In this document: piece by piece, positions 11,076 to 22,029 of the stretch
How positions within the stretch are numbered: position 1 is the first letter of the stretch
How the letters are laid out: every line of letters starts with the position of its first letter
Assembly: GCA_033297075.1 (NCBI GenBank)
Contig: MU858068.1
Location: forward strand, 124,001-188,000
Direction: 5' to 3'
Length of the DNA: 64,000 bases
Source: Rhypophila decipiens
Taxonomy: Eukaryota > Ascomycota > Sordariomycetes > Sordariales > Naviculisporaceae
Made by a program: the position numbers and the translations under genes
The notes under the pieces: generated by a model
Told to the model about the DNA's origin: nothing
What the model saw: the letters and a program-made list of their open reading frames with translations, nothing else
Databases searched by the model: none

Positions 11076-13541
11076 ATGTCAACAGCGGCATTACCACAAT
11101 TACAGGTCCTCCTGGACAACGCACACTCCTTCCCAGCCCCGACGCCGCCCAACTCGGCCTCGACCAACCCATCCGAGTCCCCAGATAGCGCAATTTCCAA
11201 GACCGAAACAGCAAAGTCTCCCAAACGAGTAGTAACTCTCTCGTCCTCGCCTTCCGCCATACTCTCAACTGGCACATCAGACCACAAACCTGCAACAAGA
11301 GCAGGATTCAAGTCTCCCAGCCCGAGTCCACTAGATCTAATCAAGCCACCGCCCACACCGCGTCCATGGCTATGGCAATGTCACCGGTGCTATACAGAAT
11401 ACAGAGTGGCCTGCACGAGACGGTGTTTCGAGTGTGGACATGAATTCTGCACGGCGGTGAATAATTCCAGCAAGAGGGGACCGTGTCGATCGCAGTTTGA
11501 TTTTGCCGCATGGGAGGCTTGGGGATCTTTCCGGAGGACTTTGGCACAACTTGGACGGTCTGGGGTTTTTCATCTGGACGTCCCCAACACTGACAAGGGT
11601 GCTGGTAATAAGAGGAGAAATAAAGCGGGAGTACATCAAGATGATCAAGGAAATGAGCAGGAAAAGAATACGGTGGGTACTGCTGGTGCTGGTAAAAGTA
11701 CCTTTGCAACATGGACCCCAGCAACAGAGACCATTCACGACCTACGACGAGGCTGGGTGAGTAGTATCGTTCACACAGAAGGAAGAAACATGCCCTGGCA
11801 GGCTGTGACAGCCGAGGAGCGAGATGCCATCATGAAAAAGAAGGAAAAGATGTACGTCAGGCGGGAGTATAACTGCTGGACCGACTGTGATGCCCCGTCC
11901 GAGTGCCGATTAGCCGTGTATACGGCTTGTTTCGAGGGCCGGGCACGGCTGATCGGGAACGGCAAGCTGACGGCTGTGTTGCTCGAGTATGTGAATCCAA
12001 AGAAGGGGAAGAGAAAGACCAAGCGCGAGAAGAAGAAGGCTACTGCGTCCAAGTTGACGTCCAAGGTGGAGGATTCTGACGACGAGAAGCAGGAAACAAG
12101 TGACCAGGATGTTGACGATAACGAGTGTGTGATTATGAAGAAGTTGAGGAGAAAGAAGAATCAACTGCTGTATGGAGGTGATGGGAGGACGAGTGAGCGC
12201 CGGCCGTCGACAGAGATTGTCACGGAGCATGTCGAAGACCGACAGGCCGCGTATGAACTGCCCGCCGACTCGATCTTGAAAACGGAAACAGAAAGAGAGG
12301 AACGAACAACCGGCATTCCTCGACAGATCGTATGGCCATCCTCAGGGGCTACTAGTATAAACGAGAACAGCTCCTCAGCGACAGACTCAACAAAGCCCAG
12401 AGGTCTCCTCGCCACACTCATCAGCGGAAGCGACTCAGAGATAGATCTCGGCACTCTCCCCTTGGGTACAGACCACGGTGAAGACGCCGAAGATGCCGAG
12501 TTTGCTGAGCTGGTACGCGTGAGCAGTAATCTGGCTCAAAGCACTGGCAACATGACCAGCAGCAGTAGTAGTGCAACAAGCCTCGTTAGTCCACCACCCA
12601 CCAGCTTCACTATTATCCGGATCGATGAAGCTGATCATCATATACCATCAGCAGAGCCAGCCAGAAAAACAGGGAACCACGCCAGCAGCGAAGCCAGACG
12701 CGACTCAGCCATCTTCAACCCTCCACCGAACCATCAGTCTCCCCAGCAGACTGAAGGATTTGTGGACCTGAAAGAGGTGATCAGCATTGGCTATCTCCAA
12801 GAACGACCCAAGCCAACAAAGAAGAGACAGAGAAGTGACCACTCGCAAGCGAGAACTACCTCCGACTACATGTATACCCCCGATGAGATATTCTGTCCCT
12901 CGCCCATCAAATTCAAAATTCCCATTTGGAATGACGAACAGGATGACGATGAGAATATCACGGGGCAAATGGAGAGTTTAGTATCCGAATACTCGGCCGC
13001 TGACCTGATGGATATCTTGTCGTCCGAGTCTGAATCATGCGATTCAAATGCTAGTTCCGAGTCTTTCTCCCCGGCTACTAGCAGCGCCGACGACGGCCAG
13101 TTAGGCTTGACGACCACGGGAATGAAACAAACTGCACGTCAGCCAACAATATCACCAGAAGTATCACTGACCAGCGCATCACATGATTACTATGGATCCG
13201 TATTCTCGCCAGTCTCCCCTCTAGACCCTGAGACCAAGATGAACAATGACTTGAGCATGTACCTCGACGATGAGATCATGTCCCCCGTTAGTATCGCTGC
13301 GGCTAGGACGCTGGGCAGTCTACATTTGGCAGATCCAGATCCAAATCCAACAACAACCGAGGTATTTGAGGACAACCTCAACGATGAGATGCCAATCACC
13401 CCAGACCAGGGCAATAAACACCAAGGGAACAGCCGAAATGGCAATGGCAAAGACAAAGATAACCAGTGCGAGGTGCTACTCACCTTGCGCAAGATGCAAA
13501 GTGCCTTTATGGGCGGTCGACAGGAGGGAAGGCTCTGGTAG
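11076..13541 (+). CDS. uncharacterised Cys-cluster protein, low-complexity
   Basis: One long frame of 821 codons from ATG 11076 (context ACC-ATG-TC) to TAG at 13539-13541. I do not recognise a named family. Residues 1-97 are Ser/Pro-rich. At residues 100-125 there is a compact cysteine group, WQCHRC...CTRRCFECGHEFC, with spacing C-x2-C-x7-C-x3-C-x2-C-x4-C, as in a zinc-binding knuckle. A second group (NCWTDCDAPSECRLAVYTACFEGR) lies near 270-295 and is followed by a very Lys-rich segment. The rest is acidic and Ser-rich with no visible fold. It is probably nuclear or cytoplasmic, since no signal peptide or TM segment is seen. The frame extends upstream to 10824, but that part reads as leader. 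An unseen short intron cannot be excluded. Confidence 0.7.
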   Translation: MSTAALPQLQVLLDNAHSFPAPTPPNSASTNPSESPDSAISKTETAKSPKRVVTLSSSPSAILSTGTSDHKPATRAGFKSPSPSPLDLIKPPPTPRPWLWQCHRCYTEYRVACTRRCFECGHEFCTAVNNSSKRGPCRSQFDFAAWEAWGSFRRTLAQLGRSGVFHLDVPNTDKGAGNKRRNKAGVHQDDQGNEQEKNTVGTAGAGKSTFATWTPATETIHDLRRGWVSSIVHTEGRNMPWQAVTAEERDAIMKKKEKMYVRREYNCWTDCDAPSECRLAVYTACFEGRARLIGNGKLTAVLLEYVNPKKGKRKTKREKKKATASKLTSKVEDSDDEKQETSDQDVDDNECVIMKKLRRKKNQLLYGGDGRTSERRPSTEIVTEHVEDRQAAYELPADSILKTETEREERTTGIPRQIVWPSSGATSINENSSSATDSTKPRGLLATLISGSDSEIDLGTLPLGTDHGEDAEDAEFAELVRVSSNLAQSTGNMTSSSSSATSLVSPPPTSFTIIRIDEADHHIPSAEPARKTGNHASSEARRDSAIFNPPPNHQSPQQTEGFVDLKEVISIGYLQERPKPTKKRQRSDHSQARTTSDYMYTPDEIFCPSPIKFKIPIWNDEQDDDENITGQMESLVSEYSAADLMDILSSESESCDSNASSESFSPATSSADDGQLGLTTTGMKQTARQPTISPEVSLTSASHDYYGSVFSPVSPLDPETKMNNDLSMYLDDEIMSPVSIAAARTLGSLHLADPDPNPTTTEVFEDNLNDEMPITPDQGNKHQGNSRNGNGKDKDNQCEVLLTLRKMQSAFMGGRQEGRLW

Positions 13542-13814
13542 GCAGAGTATCACAAACATCAGCACAAGAGGCAGAATACAAAAGATGTCTACATTGCTTG
13601 TTCCTCACCTTTTGAACGAGGTTGGATAAAGAGGCATGAGAAGACAACATGGAAAGGATATATAGAGAGCACTAGTACTTGACATGACTGTAGGATAATT
13701 TGATAAAGATACACAAGATTTACTTGAGAAAACATTTATTGATAGGCGCCTAATATCCAGGCACCACTACTCTCATATACAGGCACCAGTCCAATACTAC
13801 AAATTCAATTTCTC

Positions 13815-13890
13815 AAGGTATTTATTCTAACCAGTTAAGGCCTCTATTCCAGCCAATTAAAGCATTTATTCTAGCCAGTTAAGATCTGTC
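13815..13890. repeat. 22-bp tandem repeats, left block
   Basis: About three degenerate copies of a 22-bp unit of the form TTTATTCTAGCCAGTTAAGGC. They lie just inside the left terminal inverted repeat and have the same orientation as the larger block on the right. Confidence 0.7.
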
Positions 13891-14137
13891 ACAATCACCA
13901 AGTACGAAGGGTCAACGCGCCAACGAATACTGTAGTATTGTACTGAAAAAGTAAGACGAAGAAGAAAGGAAGGAAAAGATCAATCCAGTGATCTCGGCCG
14001 TGGGTAAATGGCCAACGGTTGGCTGTGCAGCCCCACTTTCCGATAAGCCGATAAGCCCCACCTTGTTGGATTACTGACTTGCTGGCTGGCGGGCTGCCAG
14101 CTGGCTGCAGGTGCCAGGCGAATCTCGTGACAAGATC

Positions 14138-14455
14138 TTTATTCTAACTAGTCAAGGCATTTATTCCAGCTAGTCAAGGCATTTATTCCAACTAGTCAAA
14201 GTATTTATTCTAGCTAGTTAAGGCCTCTATTCTAGTCTAGTCAAGGTATTTATTCTAGCCAGTCAAAGCCTCTATTCTAGTCTAATTAAAGCATTTGTTC
14301 TAGCTAGTCAAAGTATTTATTCTAGCTAGTTAACGCCTCTATTCTAGTCTAGGCATTGATTCTAGCCAGTTAAAGCCTCTATTCTAGTCTACTCAAGGTA
14401 TTTATTCTAGTCAAGGCATTTATTCCAACAAGAGTAGTGCCTCTATATAACAAGA
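14138..14455. repeat. 22-bp tandem repeats, right block
   Basis: Around fourteen imperfect copies of a 21-23-bp unit (TTTATTCTAGCTAGTCAAAG and variants). They partly alternate between two subtypes, one beginning TTTATTC and ending AAGGCA or AAAGTA, the other beginning TCTATTC and containing TAGTCTAG. Together with the left block they make most of the element's interior a minisatellite. Confidence 0.8.
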
Positions 14456-14530
14456 CTAGTGCCGGTATATGAGAGGACTGGTGCCTGTACATGAGAGGAC
14501 TGGTGCCTGTATATTAGGGGCCTATTGATA

Positions 14531-15722
14531 TAACATGGCACAACAGCCCTGGCTAGGCTCCTACAATTCCTCAAGGTTGAAAGGAACAGTCAAATGAAAA
14601 GAGTTCCACAGCATTGACAATAACGAACAAACAAAGGGAGTGTTTGGTGAATGATGCTGGAAACTATGAGCATGCAAGTGGGACATGAAGGCACGGGTAA
14701 CGCAACACCACAACACGGCCGGCATGTAAACAAACAAATCAGCCTCTGCTCCAGGCTCTCCCTCAACTCGCCGGGGCGGCATCCCGCCCCTCACCACTGC
14801 CAGTCTTGACTTGCATCCTCATCTCATTCATTCACAATGTCGTACTAGCATAGCCTTAATATCATGGTGGATAGGCATCACTCAAATACATCTCATTCAG
14901 CGGTGATGGTAGGATTTCACAACACAGGGCATACTGAATTGCACCCGAAAGACTTCACCGCATCGAATTGCCGTCCTCCTTGCCTATCTCACTACCTGAC
15001 CGAGTTTAAAAGCGTACCTAACTAGAGCGGATAACAAAAACATATTAAATAAAAACCGACGAGTAGAGGCCAGCTTCGCCCCCAACCCTTCTTGAAATCC
15101 ATCCAACCGAGGGTCCAGAGTAGCGCACTGCGGGAATCCAACTGCGGAAAAGCCCAAAACACAGGAAAGAAATCCCAAGAGACGAGATAGACAAGTCGTT
15201 GTTGTACATGGCGCGCCTTGAAAGACTCGCGCTTGTTGACTGTCCAGGCTGTCGCTTCTTGGTTGATGTGAGCAAGCACACCAGACAAATCAGGGCGTGG
15301 GGCTGTTGATACACGACCATCGCCCACCGAAACTCGCTCGTCTCTGGCCGAGCCAGGGCCAGGCGCGCAGATCGTGTGCCACATGGGCTATCTCGTCGCT
15401 TGATTTTGGCCCTGAAGCCGGTGTCAACATGTGTGGCGTACCCGATCGTCGCCTCTTCGGCCTGTGATATTCCGACTTGCACCAACCATGAACCTCGCTC
15501 CGAAAACCCCCGAGGAGAATTAAGAGAAACAATACAAAAAAAAAAGGAGGGTAAACGGCAAATACAAAAATAAGAACCCTGCCAGTTCCTCTCTTATCTC
15601 CCAACGGCTCAGACATGTCGCGTGTGCTGAGAAAAATAACAGCTTTTTTCATTCCGAATCGTCGCCAATCGCACAGTTGACGAGCGTTACAGAATGGGTA
15701 CTGTTGAAAAGAATCCACCATT
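14531..15722. other. intergenic, 1.2 kb
   Basis: Lies between the transposon-like element and the 3' end of the H2A.Z gene. No convincing gene is seen; an A-run occurs near 15536-15546. It probably contains the 3' UTR of H2A.Z at its right edge. Confidence 0.4.
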
Positions 15723-16657
15723 TTACGCCTCGGCGGCCTTGGCCTTCTTCTTCTGCTCAACCTTGAGGAGGAGAGCCCGATTGATGTGGGGGAGCACACC
15801 ACCAAACGCAATGGTGGCGCGAATAAGGGTATCGAGTTCTTCGTCGCCGCGAATGGCCAGTTGGAGATGGCGAGGCGTGATGCGCTTCACCTTGAGATCC
15901 TTGGCAGCATTCTGAAAAGGGCCATGTTAGCATCTCGACCTTGAAAAGGGGGCCTAGTGCTGTTGCTGCCTGGCTGGAATGTAGAAGGACATGGAGAAAC
16001 TTACGCCTGCAAGCTCGAGGACTTCGGCAGTCAAGTATTCGAGCACTGCGGTAACGTACACGGCAGCCTTGGCACCAACGCGCATCTTGTTTTGCGTGTT
16101 TTGCTTCAGGAAACGCTTAACACGACCGCATGGAAACTGTAGACTTGTGAATTAGTACCGTGTCGATGTGAAGTGGCAGACTGTGCAGAGACAAAGGAAT
16201 CGCATCGTGAAGCTCGAGCTGGCCGCCGTGCCGTTCTCGTCAGGTCGGCAAGGTAATCATATCATCCAAGAGACGGTTGCGGGGCCCGATATCCATCAAA
16301 AACGCGTCAAAAACTTGGCGAAAATTTGTCGCAGTCGATGCGCGGTGCTGAATCCCGGATCGCATATTGGGAAAATGTGGTGGGAGAGGCGAAGCGGTCG
16401 AGTGCGAGGGTTGGCGATACGATGATGCACGGGAATGTGCGACAACGCGTGAGGAAAGAATCGTTCGATTTGGCGACGGGGGGCCGATAACATGGCGGCG
16501 CAAGAGACAAGGGGAAAATGGATGCATCGCAAGTATCGCGACATACCTGAAGACCTGCGCGTGCAGAGTGACTCTGTTGCTTCTTGGGGCCCTCGGCAGC
16601 TGAGGTCTTGCCACCAGAGCTCTTTCCGCCAGATGATTTTCCTTTTCCGCCAGCCAT
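15723..16657 (-). CDS. htz1: histone variant H2A.Z
   Basis: Three exons on the minus strand: 16657-16547, 16136-16005 and 15911-15723, joined in phase 0 by GTATGT...ACAG and GTAAGT...TTTCAG introns. The product is 143 aa, the normal H2A.Z length. The N-terminus [12 protein letters not shown] is followed by [19 protein letters not shown], the conserved H2A core ([42 protein letters not shown]) and a short Lys-rich tail. H2A.Z-specific features include the GLQFPCGR segment, the shorter C-terminus, and GGVLPHIN in place of the canonical H2A tail. It replaces H2A near promoters and is deposited by the SWR1 complex. Intron 1 is long for this window (410 nt), which is usual in histone-variant genes. 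Confidence 0.97.
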
Positions 16658-18122
16658 TGTTGTGAAGGGTCGATGAAGAGCGAGCGCGCGGGGTGGCTAA
16701 TGGTATTCGAGTATCGAGGATGCAAGGTGGAAAATTTAGTGCAGAAAATTAAACGATGTTCGAATTTGATGTTGAAAGTGGGCTAAATAGCCAAAGCGGG
16801 CAGATGGTCGGTGTTTTGGGATGGAAAGGAAGAAAGGGCCGGTTGCGAGTGTTCGGTGTTGACAAGTCGAAAATTCAAAAGGCTGATGATGCATGCCGCT
16901 TCTTACTGTTGTTGTTCCCAGGCAGAGCTTTCCTTGTGCTTGTGCTACCCAGGATTCAAAGTCCTGAAAAACACACCTGGCAGGCTGCCCGCACGGCGAG
17001 CCGGTTGGGTGCTTGTCTCCCCCGCCGAGAGCTTAAGCGAGCTCTGATTTGTGCTGGCAGAGCCGTCGACCAGGCATCTTCCCAGGTGGCAACCGCCTGT
17101 AGTTGAGTTGGAGTGCACGGACCACCATGAGGAGAAGCTGAAGGCAGCAGAATTGCCCTCCGCGCCAGGTCAAGGGGACCGAGGAGAGAGGCAAAACACT
17201 GCCAGGACCGACCAGAAACCAGTCGCAAATACGGAGTACCATGGTCTTGTCAAACAAGCGATGCGCTTTCGATCAAGACCAGATACTGCTCCCTGTGACT
17301 GTGGTTGGCGTTTATCGGGGAGGATACATACCAGAGCATGGCCTGTCTTGGGGCTGTTTTGGCTGCGTTCTTGCACGACCAAAAGGTGTGTTATCCGAAT
17401 GCCTTGTGCCGACCCGACAGTCGGTCAAGGTGGGATAAAAAGCTGGGAGGTCTTCAAGGACTGTATGTCGGGCATCGTCCCAGCACTTTTGCACTCTCTC
17501 CAGAGGTTGATGTGGAGGTTGAATTGAGCGCTGGAACTTGGCCTGGTGTTCGTTTTGCCATCTTCAGGTTGCTCTTCAATGTCGTTGATGGTGACCCACT
17601 TTTGTCATCAAGCCTCAGAGAGTCCGGTCGGGTGCATGCACCTGCCACAGCACTCAGGTCCACGAGCTTAAACTTGTGGCTGTGATTACCACCCCACTTC
17701 CTCCGCTCCGTCCTCCGCCCCGGGAATATCCACACCTCTGAAAGCTCCGGGCGCAACTCGGAGCCGTACAACACGACAAGATGGCCAAGACACACCTCGA
17801 ACAGCACTGCTATGTACAAACTTTTATTTTTGGAAAGTATATACAAGAAGCTGGCAGCTATTCGAAAGTAAAAGAAATAACATTTTCGGAATCAAGATCC
17901 TCCTACTTTCAGCACTTGATTTGGGGACCACCACTCCTTCAACAACTCCTGTTCACAGAAGGAAACCAACCAACGAATGACACCAACTGTACGCCGTAAC
18001 GCCAAAATTGCAAACCCAAACCCAACTTTTGTCTTTGTCCTGTCGTTAACTGTTTTTCTGTACTTGATGTAGATGATGCATCATCGTCCTCCCAATGCAC
18101 CGTCTTCGATCACTGTGTTATC
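16658..18122. other. intergenic, 1.5 kb
   Basis: Promoter side of H2A.Z on the left and 3' flank of the minus-strand low-complexity gene on the right. No supported gene is seen. Confidence 0.4.
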
Positions 18123-18910
18123 CTAGGGATACTGGTAGTACTCCTCGTACTGATACCCCGCTTGGTCAAAGTTGAGACCACGTGCAGAGTCAGGGTCAAT
18201 GAATGCATCACCGAAGTCGTACCCATACGGAGGGCGAGGATGGTCAATAATCTCCGTCAACCTATCAAGTCCCAGCCTCATGGCCTCTTCCCACTCCTCG
18301 ACCTCGGGCGGCACACCAGGCTGGCATCCCGACAGCCGATCGTGGATATTGGTCGTCTGGTCGTGCATATATCGCAATGTGGTACTCCCGCCGCCGCCGC
18401 CGTGGTTTCGTGATGGCCGGCGGCGGTGGCAGCAGTGGCGGCGATGATGGTCTTGATGTTGACGGCGAGCTGCTGATCGGCCTCTGTTCATGTTTTGGCT
18501 ACCGCATTAGTCAAGTATTTTCAAGTCTCGTGTTTGATGTTTGGCTGAGATGCTATGACATACCCATTGCGATCGTGTCCGGGATAGGGTTGCGCCTGTT
18601 GCGCCGGCACCATGGCACTGTCAGTGCTGGTGCTGCCGATGCTCAGGCCTGGCCCTGGCCCTGGCCCAGGCCCAGGTGCCCCAGGCCCGCCGCCTGTGCC
18701 AACAAGAGCTCCAGGAACCGGGAGAGCTCCATTCCAGTGGTTGTTGTTTCCCGTCCATGGTGGGGCAGGACTAACAGCACCAGCCACAGCTGCCACACTT
18801 GAAGTATTTGGATCCTGACTTGTGAGAGGGCGGCGGCCATCCATGGTGTTGACAAACTTCAAGTTGGTATTCACGGCAGCGTATGGGTTATACTGGGCTT
18901 GCTTGGTCAT
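18123..18910 (-). CDS. uncharacterised low-complexity protein, frame uncertain
   Basis: Two exons: 18910-18564 and 18498-18123, joined by a 65-nt intron (GTATGT...CTAAT...GGTAG), giving about 240 aa. The family is not recognised. Exon 1 begins MTKQAQYNPYAAVN and includes a Gly-Pro repeat (GPGPGPGPG). The exon 2 C-terminus is acidic and aromatic (EVEEWEEAMRLGLDRLTEII, ending YQYEEYYQYP). Early exon 2 reads as a His/Arg/Cys-rich string in this frame. The next frame over the same bases gives a far more natural sequence (QQLAVNIKTIIAATAATAAG, mostly third-base C). This suggests a frame error or lesion of one base on each side, or a different splicing pattern. The C-terminal half and exon 1 look real. 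Confidence 0.55.
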
Positions 18911-21900
18911 TTTTCCTTTGGCAATCAAGTAATGTCGTTGGATATACGAATTGTGGCTACAGTGGCTGTTGACGATTCCTGGTAACGATTATGGTTCATG
19001 AGGCTGGTCCACGCCTCTTTCTGACAGACCGGCAGTTGGTGAGATAGGTAAGATGGGTGAGTGAGACGGTGTGTTTGCTTATTCGAGACTTAATGGGTAT
19101 TTGTTGCTATGTTTGTTTTTGCAGTATCCGTATACTTCCTCAATGGGCAGGGAAAAGGGGGCAGAAGATGAAAGAAATCCAACACTTTCAAGATGGGAGT
19201 GCTCGCAATGAAGAGTGAACACGGAGCAATGGTCGCGATGGTTTACAGAGAGGGGGACAGAAAGCCTCATTAGAAAGCAGTGCAATGGCCATGTAGAGGT
19301 ATTTAAACAAATGTTCTGTTGGCTTGCTACGACTCCCGAATGGTCAAAAGGGCCATTTGCGACCAGCACTCAACAACCTGGATCATCTAAACTGGATATA
19401 TCGGAGTTTCGGTACTGTGACACGCCAACAAGTTCATGTCATTGTACTGGAGAAAATTTTCTTCTCCCTTGTCAGCAGAAGCTGAGCCCAATTGCGCAAG
19501 CTGCGGATGGGAAGGGGACAGCGGATTCGTGTACTGTACAGTACCTGACGAGGGGGCCTTTTTGTCAGTCGCAATCCGGCTGCAAAACGTACTGTATGTA
19601 CGGGGGTACATGTACACTATTGTTGGACGTGAGTGGCCGTGGACAGGAACGGTCGCAAAAGGGATCTTGGAGATCGGCTGTTACAGCCAATCAAGGGCTT
19701 ACAAACTTGACGGGTTCACTTGCCGTCGACAGGAAGCTGCCTGGGGCGACGAAGCAGAAATAAACGACGCGGGTTGTACTGTACCTTGGCATTGATGACT
19801 TTTTTTCTGCGAACAATGTGCTGGCATTTCAGTGGCGCGCTCAGATTTTACACCGAGCTCGTGCCGACTGGTTTATGAGCAACCGTGTTTGGAACGCGCG
19901 GGGGTGGAGGTCAATGAGGCAATGAGGCAATGAGGAAGAGGAACAAGAGAGCAGGTGTAGCATGTCGTGCAGCAAACGATGACGGCTGATGGCATCGACG
20001 CGGGGTGAAGGTTGGGATTGTGACGGATCACGGTGATGCTGATGAGTGCTTGGTGAAAGGGATGGTTGGATTGGGCATCAGGTAAGTCAAGGTAAGGGAC
20101 GGGATAGGTAAGCCGAAGAGCGCAAAGGAGCAACAAGAGAAGCCATGACAACCCAAGATGAGGCTGTCCGGGGGCGAAAACAAATCGCTCAAGTCGCAAA
20201 CAGCGCAAAGTGAATGCGCCGCACCCACGGATTGCCTCGGTGCGTTGTGAAGTGACTGGGAAAAGAAGATCGCTGGCTGGTCGGTTTGGCTGCTGCTGTG
20301 ATGCATCCTGGCCGTCCTCAATTCATGTCGAGGCAGTTTGGACGCGTCAACGGCTGAAACAACCGTCGAGAAGAAAATTTTCACAGATCCTGACATGGAA
20401 GAGGAGAAGCCGGACAAACATGCCTTTAAGATAAAATTGAAGTGAGCAGCCAGGCGTCATCCATCGTTGGACCAAGGCATATTCTGCTACTGTTGACACG
20501 CGAGAATGGGCGAGAAAAAGCCTAACATCTCCAGGTGTGCAAAGGACGGGCTGGCAGCCTGCCTACAGCGCTGTGGTGAGAAGAGCCTTCCGTAAATGAC
20601 CGAGGTGTGTGGTGGTGTGCTCGCCTCAGGTGTGAATATGGTTGGAAAAGAAAGGATGCACAAAAAAGGGGCTCTAAAGATAGATTGGTCTCCTAAATGT
20701 TGTGCAGGTCCAGCATTCACGCAAAGGTCCAACTGCTCAGGTATTGGTCGAGTACCCCGAAAGACAACATCGCCAAAGCACTTGAGACCACTGCCTGACT
20801 GACAAAGTTGAGAGCCTGAGCAGAATCTTCAAGGCCTTCCGCGCAAAAACGTGTTTCAGGTTGTGCACGCCGGATTGTGGGCGCTTTGCAAGGCCGTCTT
20901 GCTGGACCACGATGAGTTGATGACAGGAATGGGACTGGACATGAAGAGAGAGTCGGGAGCCGCTGCGCTGGTTCGTGACGTGTGTGCTGACCCCGGCGAA
21001 TGAGCAACAAAGTCCACGAGATGTCCAACCATGACGAGCACCAAGCAAGAGAAAGAAATTCTGGCCTTCATTTTTTTCTCCCCGAACTCGGAATCCGCAG
21101 TCTCGAATCTTTCGGCACTCAAACCCCGGAGCTTGGAATCCAAGAATTGGCCGGCTCTGATCCGCAGGCACGGCACGCTAGACGCTGCTGGGATTCGATG
21201 AAGCCGGGCCTTCTGATTAGCGGACGGAGCGTCAGCTTCGCCACAATTGGTCTCCCACCACACACCAACTCGACCTGCAGGCACGCCCAAGACCATGCAG
21301 TCTATTTGACTTCGCCTTGCAATACAGATATTATTGAGCTTGTCGTTGCATGAATTTGGGCTTTCGAGAAGCCCAATTGAGAAAGTCTGAGCTCTGAGTC
21401 GTCTAAGCAGGTTAGTCGAAAATGTGACGCCCCGTTCGAATTGACGAAATTGACAGCAGCAAGGGGGCTTGTCCGTCATAGTCCCGAATAATGCAGACCT
21501 TCAACGGGAGCCGCACAGGGGTGGTTGAGAGGCGCTTTTGGGGGGACCATTGAGGGAGCCAGCTGCTGTAACCCGCCAAATCCGAGTCACCAGTCCAGTC
21601 CAGTCTGGTCACCACTCAATACACAGCTCAGCTCCCCAGCAACATGTTCATCAAAACTGCCGCTGCTGCCCCGCCACCTTGCCTGGCTAAGGACTCAGGA
21701 TCCATCAACCCATCCATGGTTCGCGTCCGCGGTTCTGAATAAACCTATACCAAGAACCTACACCCCCCAGCTAAAGTCAGCAGGTCAGGGTAAATTCGAC
21801 CGACCTCACTCTCTCACTTCTCGGTTTACGAATCGTCCCATCCATCTCTCGGAGACCGCGCAAAGCAGCAGCCAGCTCCTGTTCGGGCATCCAGGTTTGA

Positions 21901-22029
21901 GAGCAACGAGAGTGAGCGAGTAAGCAAAGACAACAAAGCGTCTCGACTGATCAACTAGACGGGACAAGGCTGAGTTCTCCGTCCCCCCTTTCTTCGCTCT
22001 CGGCTCTCTGTCTCTCCTCACGTCCCGCA
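18911..22029. other. intergenic, 3.1 kb, divergent promoter region
   Basis: Shared upstream region of the minus-strand low-complexity gene and the plus-strand C2H2 gene. It contains GTAC-rich palindromic words (TGTACTGTACAGTAC at 19530-19544, TGTACTGTACC at 19775) and pyrimidine-rich DNA just before 22030. No gene is supported. Confidence 0.45.

Larger units (their letters stand above)
13745..14522. mobile_element. non-autonomous TIR element (MITE-like) with 8-bp TSD
   Basis: The left end (13745-~13793) and the reverse complement of the right end (~14474-14522) match over about 48 bp with roughly half a dozen mismatches. Each end itself holds two copies of a short CAGGCACCA-containing unit. 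The direct repeat TATTGATA flanks both ends (13737-13744 and 14523-14530), the expected target-site duplication. There is no transposase frame inside, so the element is non-autonomous. An 8-bp duplication is known for hAT-type transposons, but the terminal bases do not clearly match a hAT consensus, so the superfamily is left open. The interior holds tandem 22-bp repeats around a unique GC-rich core. Confidence 0.75.

Noticed and set aside
14138..14455. CRISPR-like array of regularly spaced repeats
   Set aside because: The units are contiguous 21-23-bp tandem repeats without unique spacers, in a fungal genome. They are a minisatellite.
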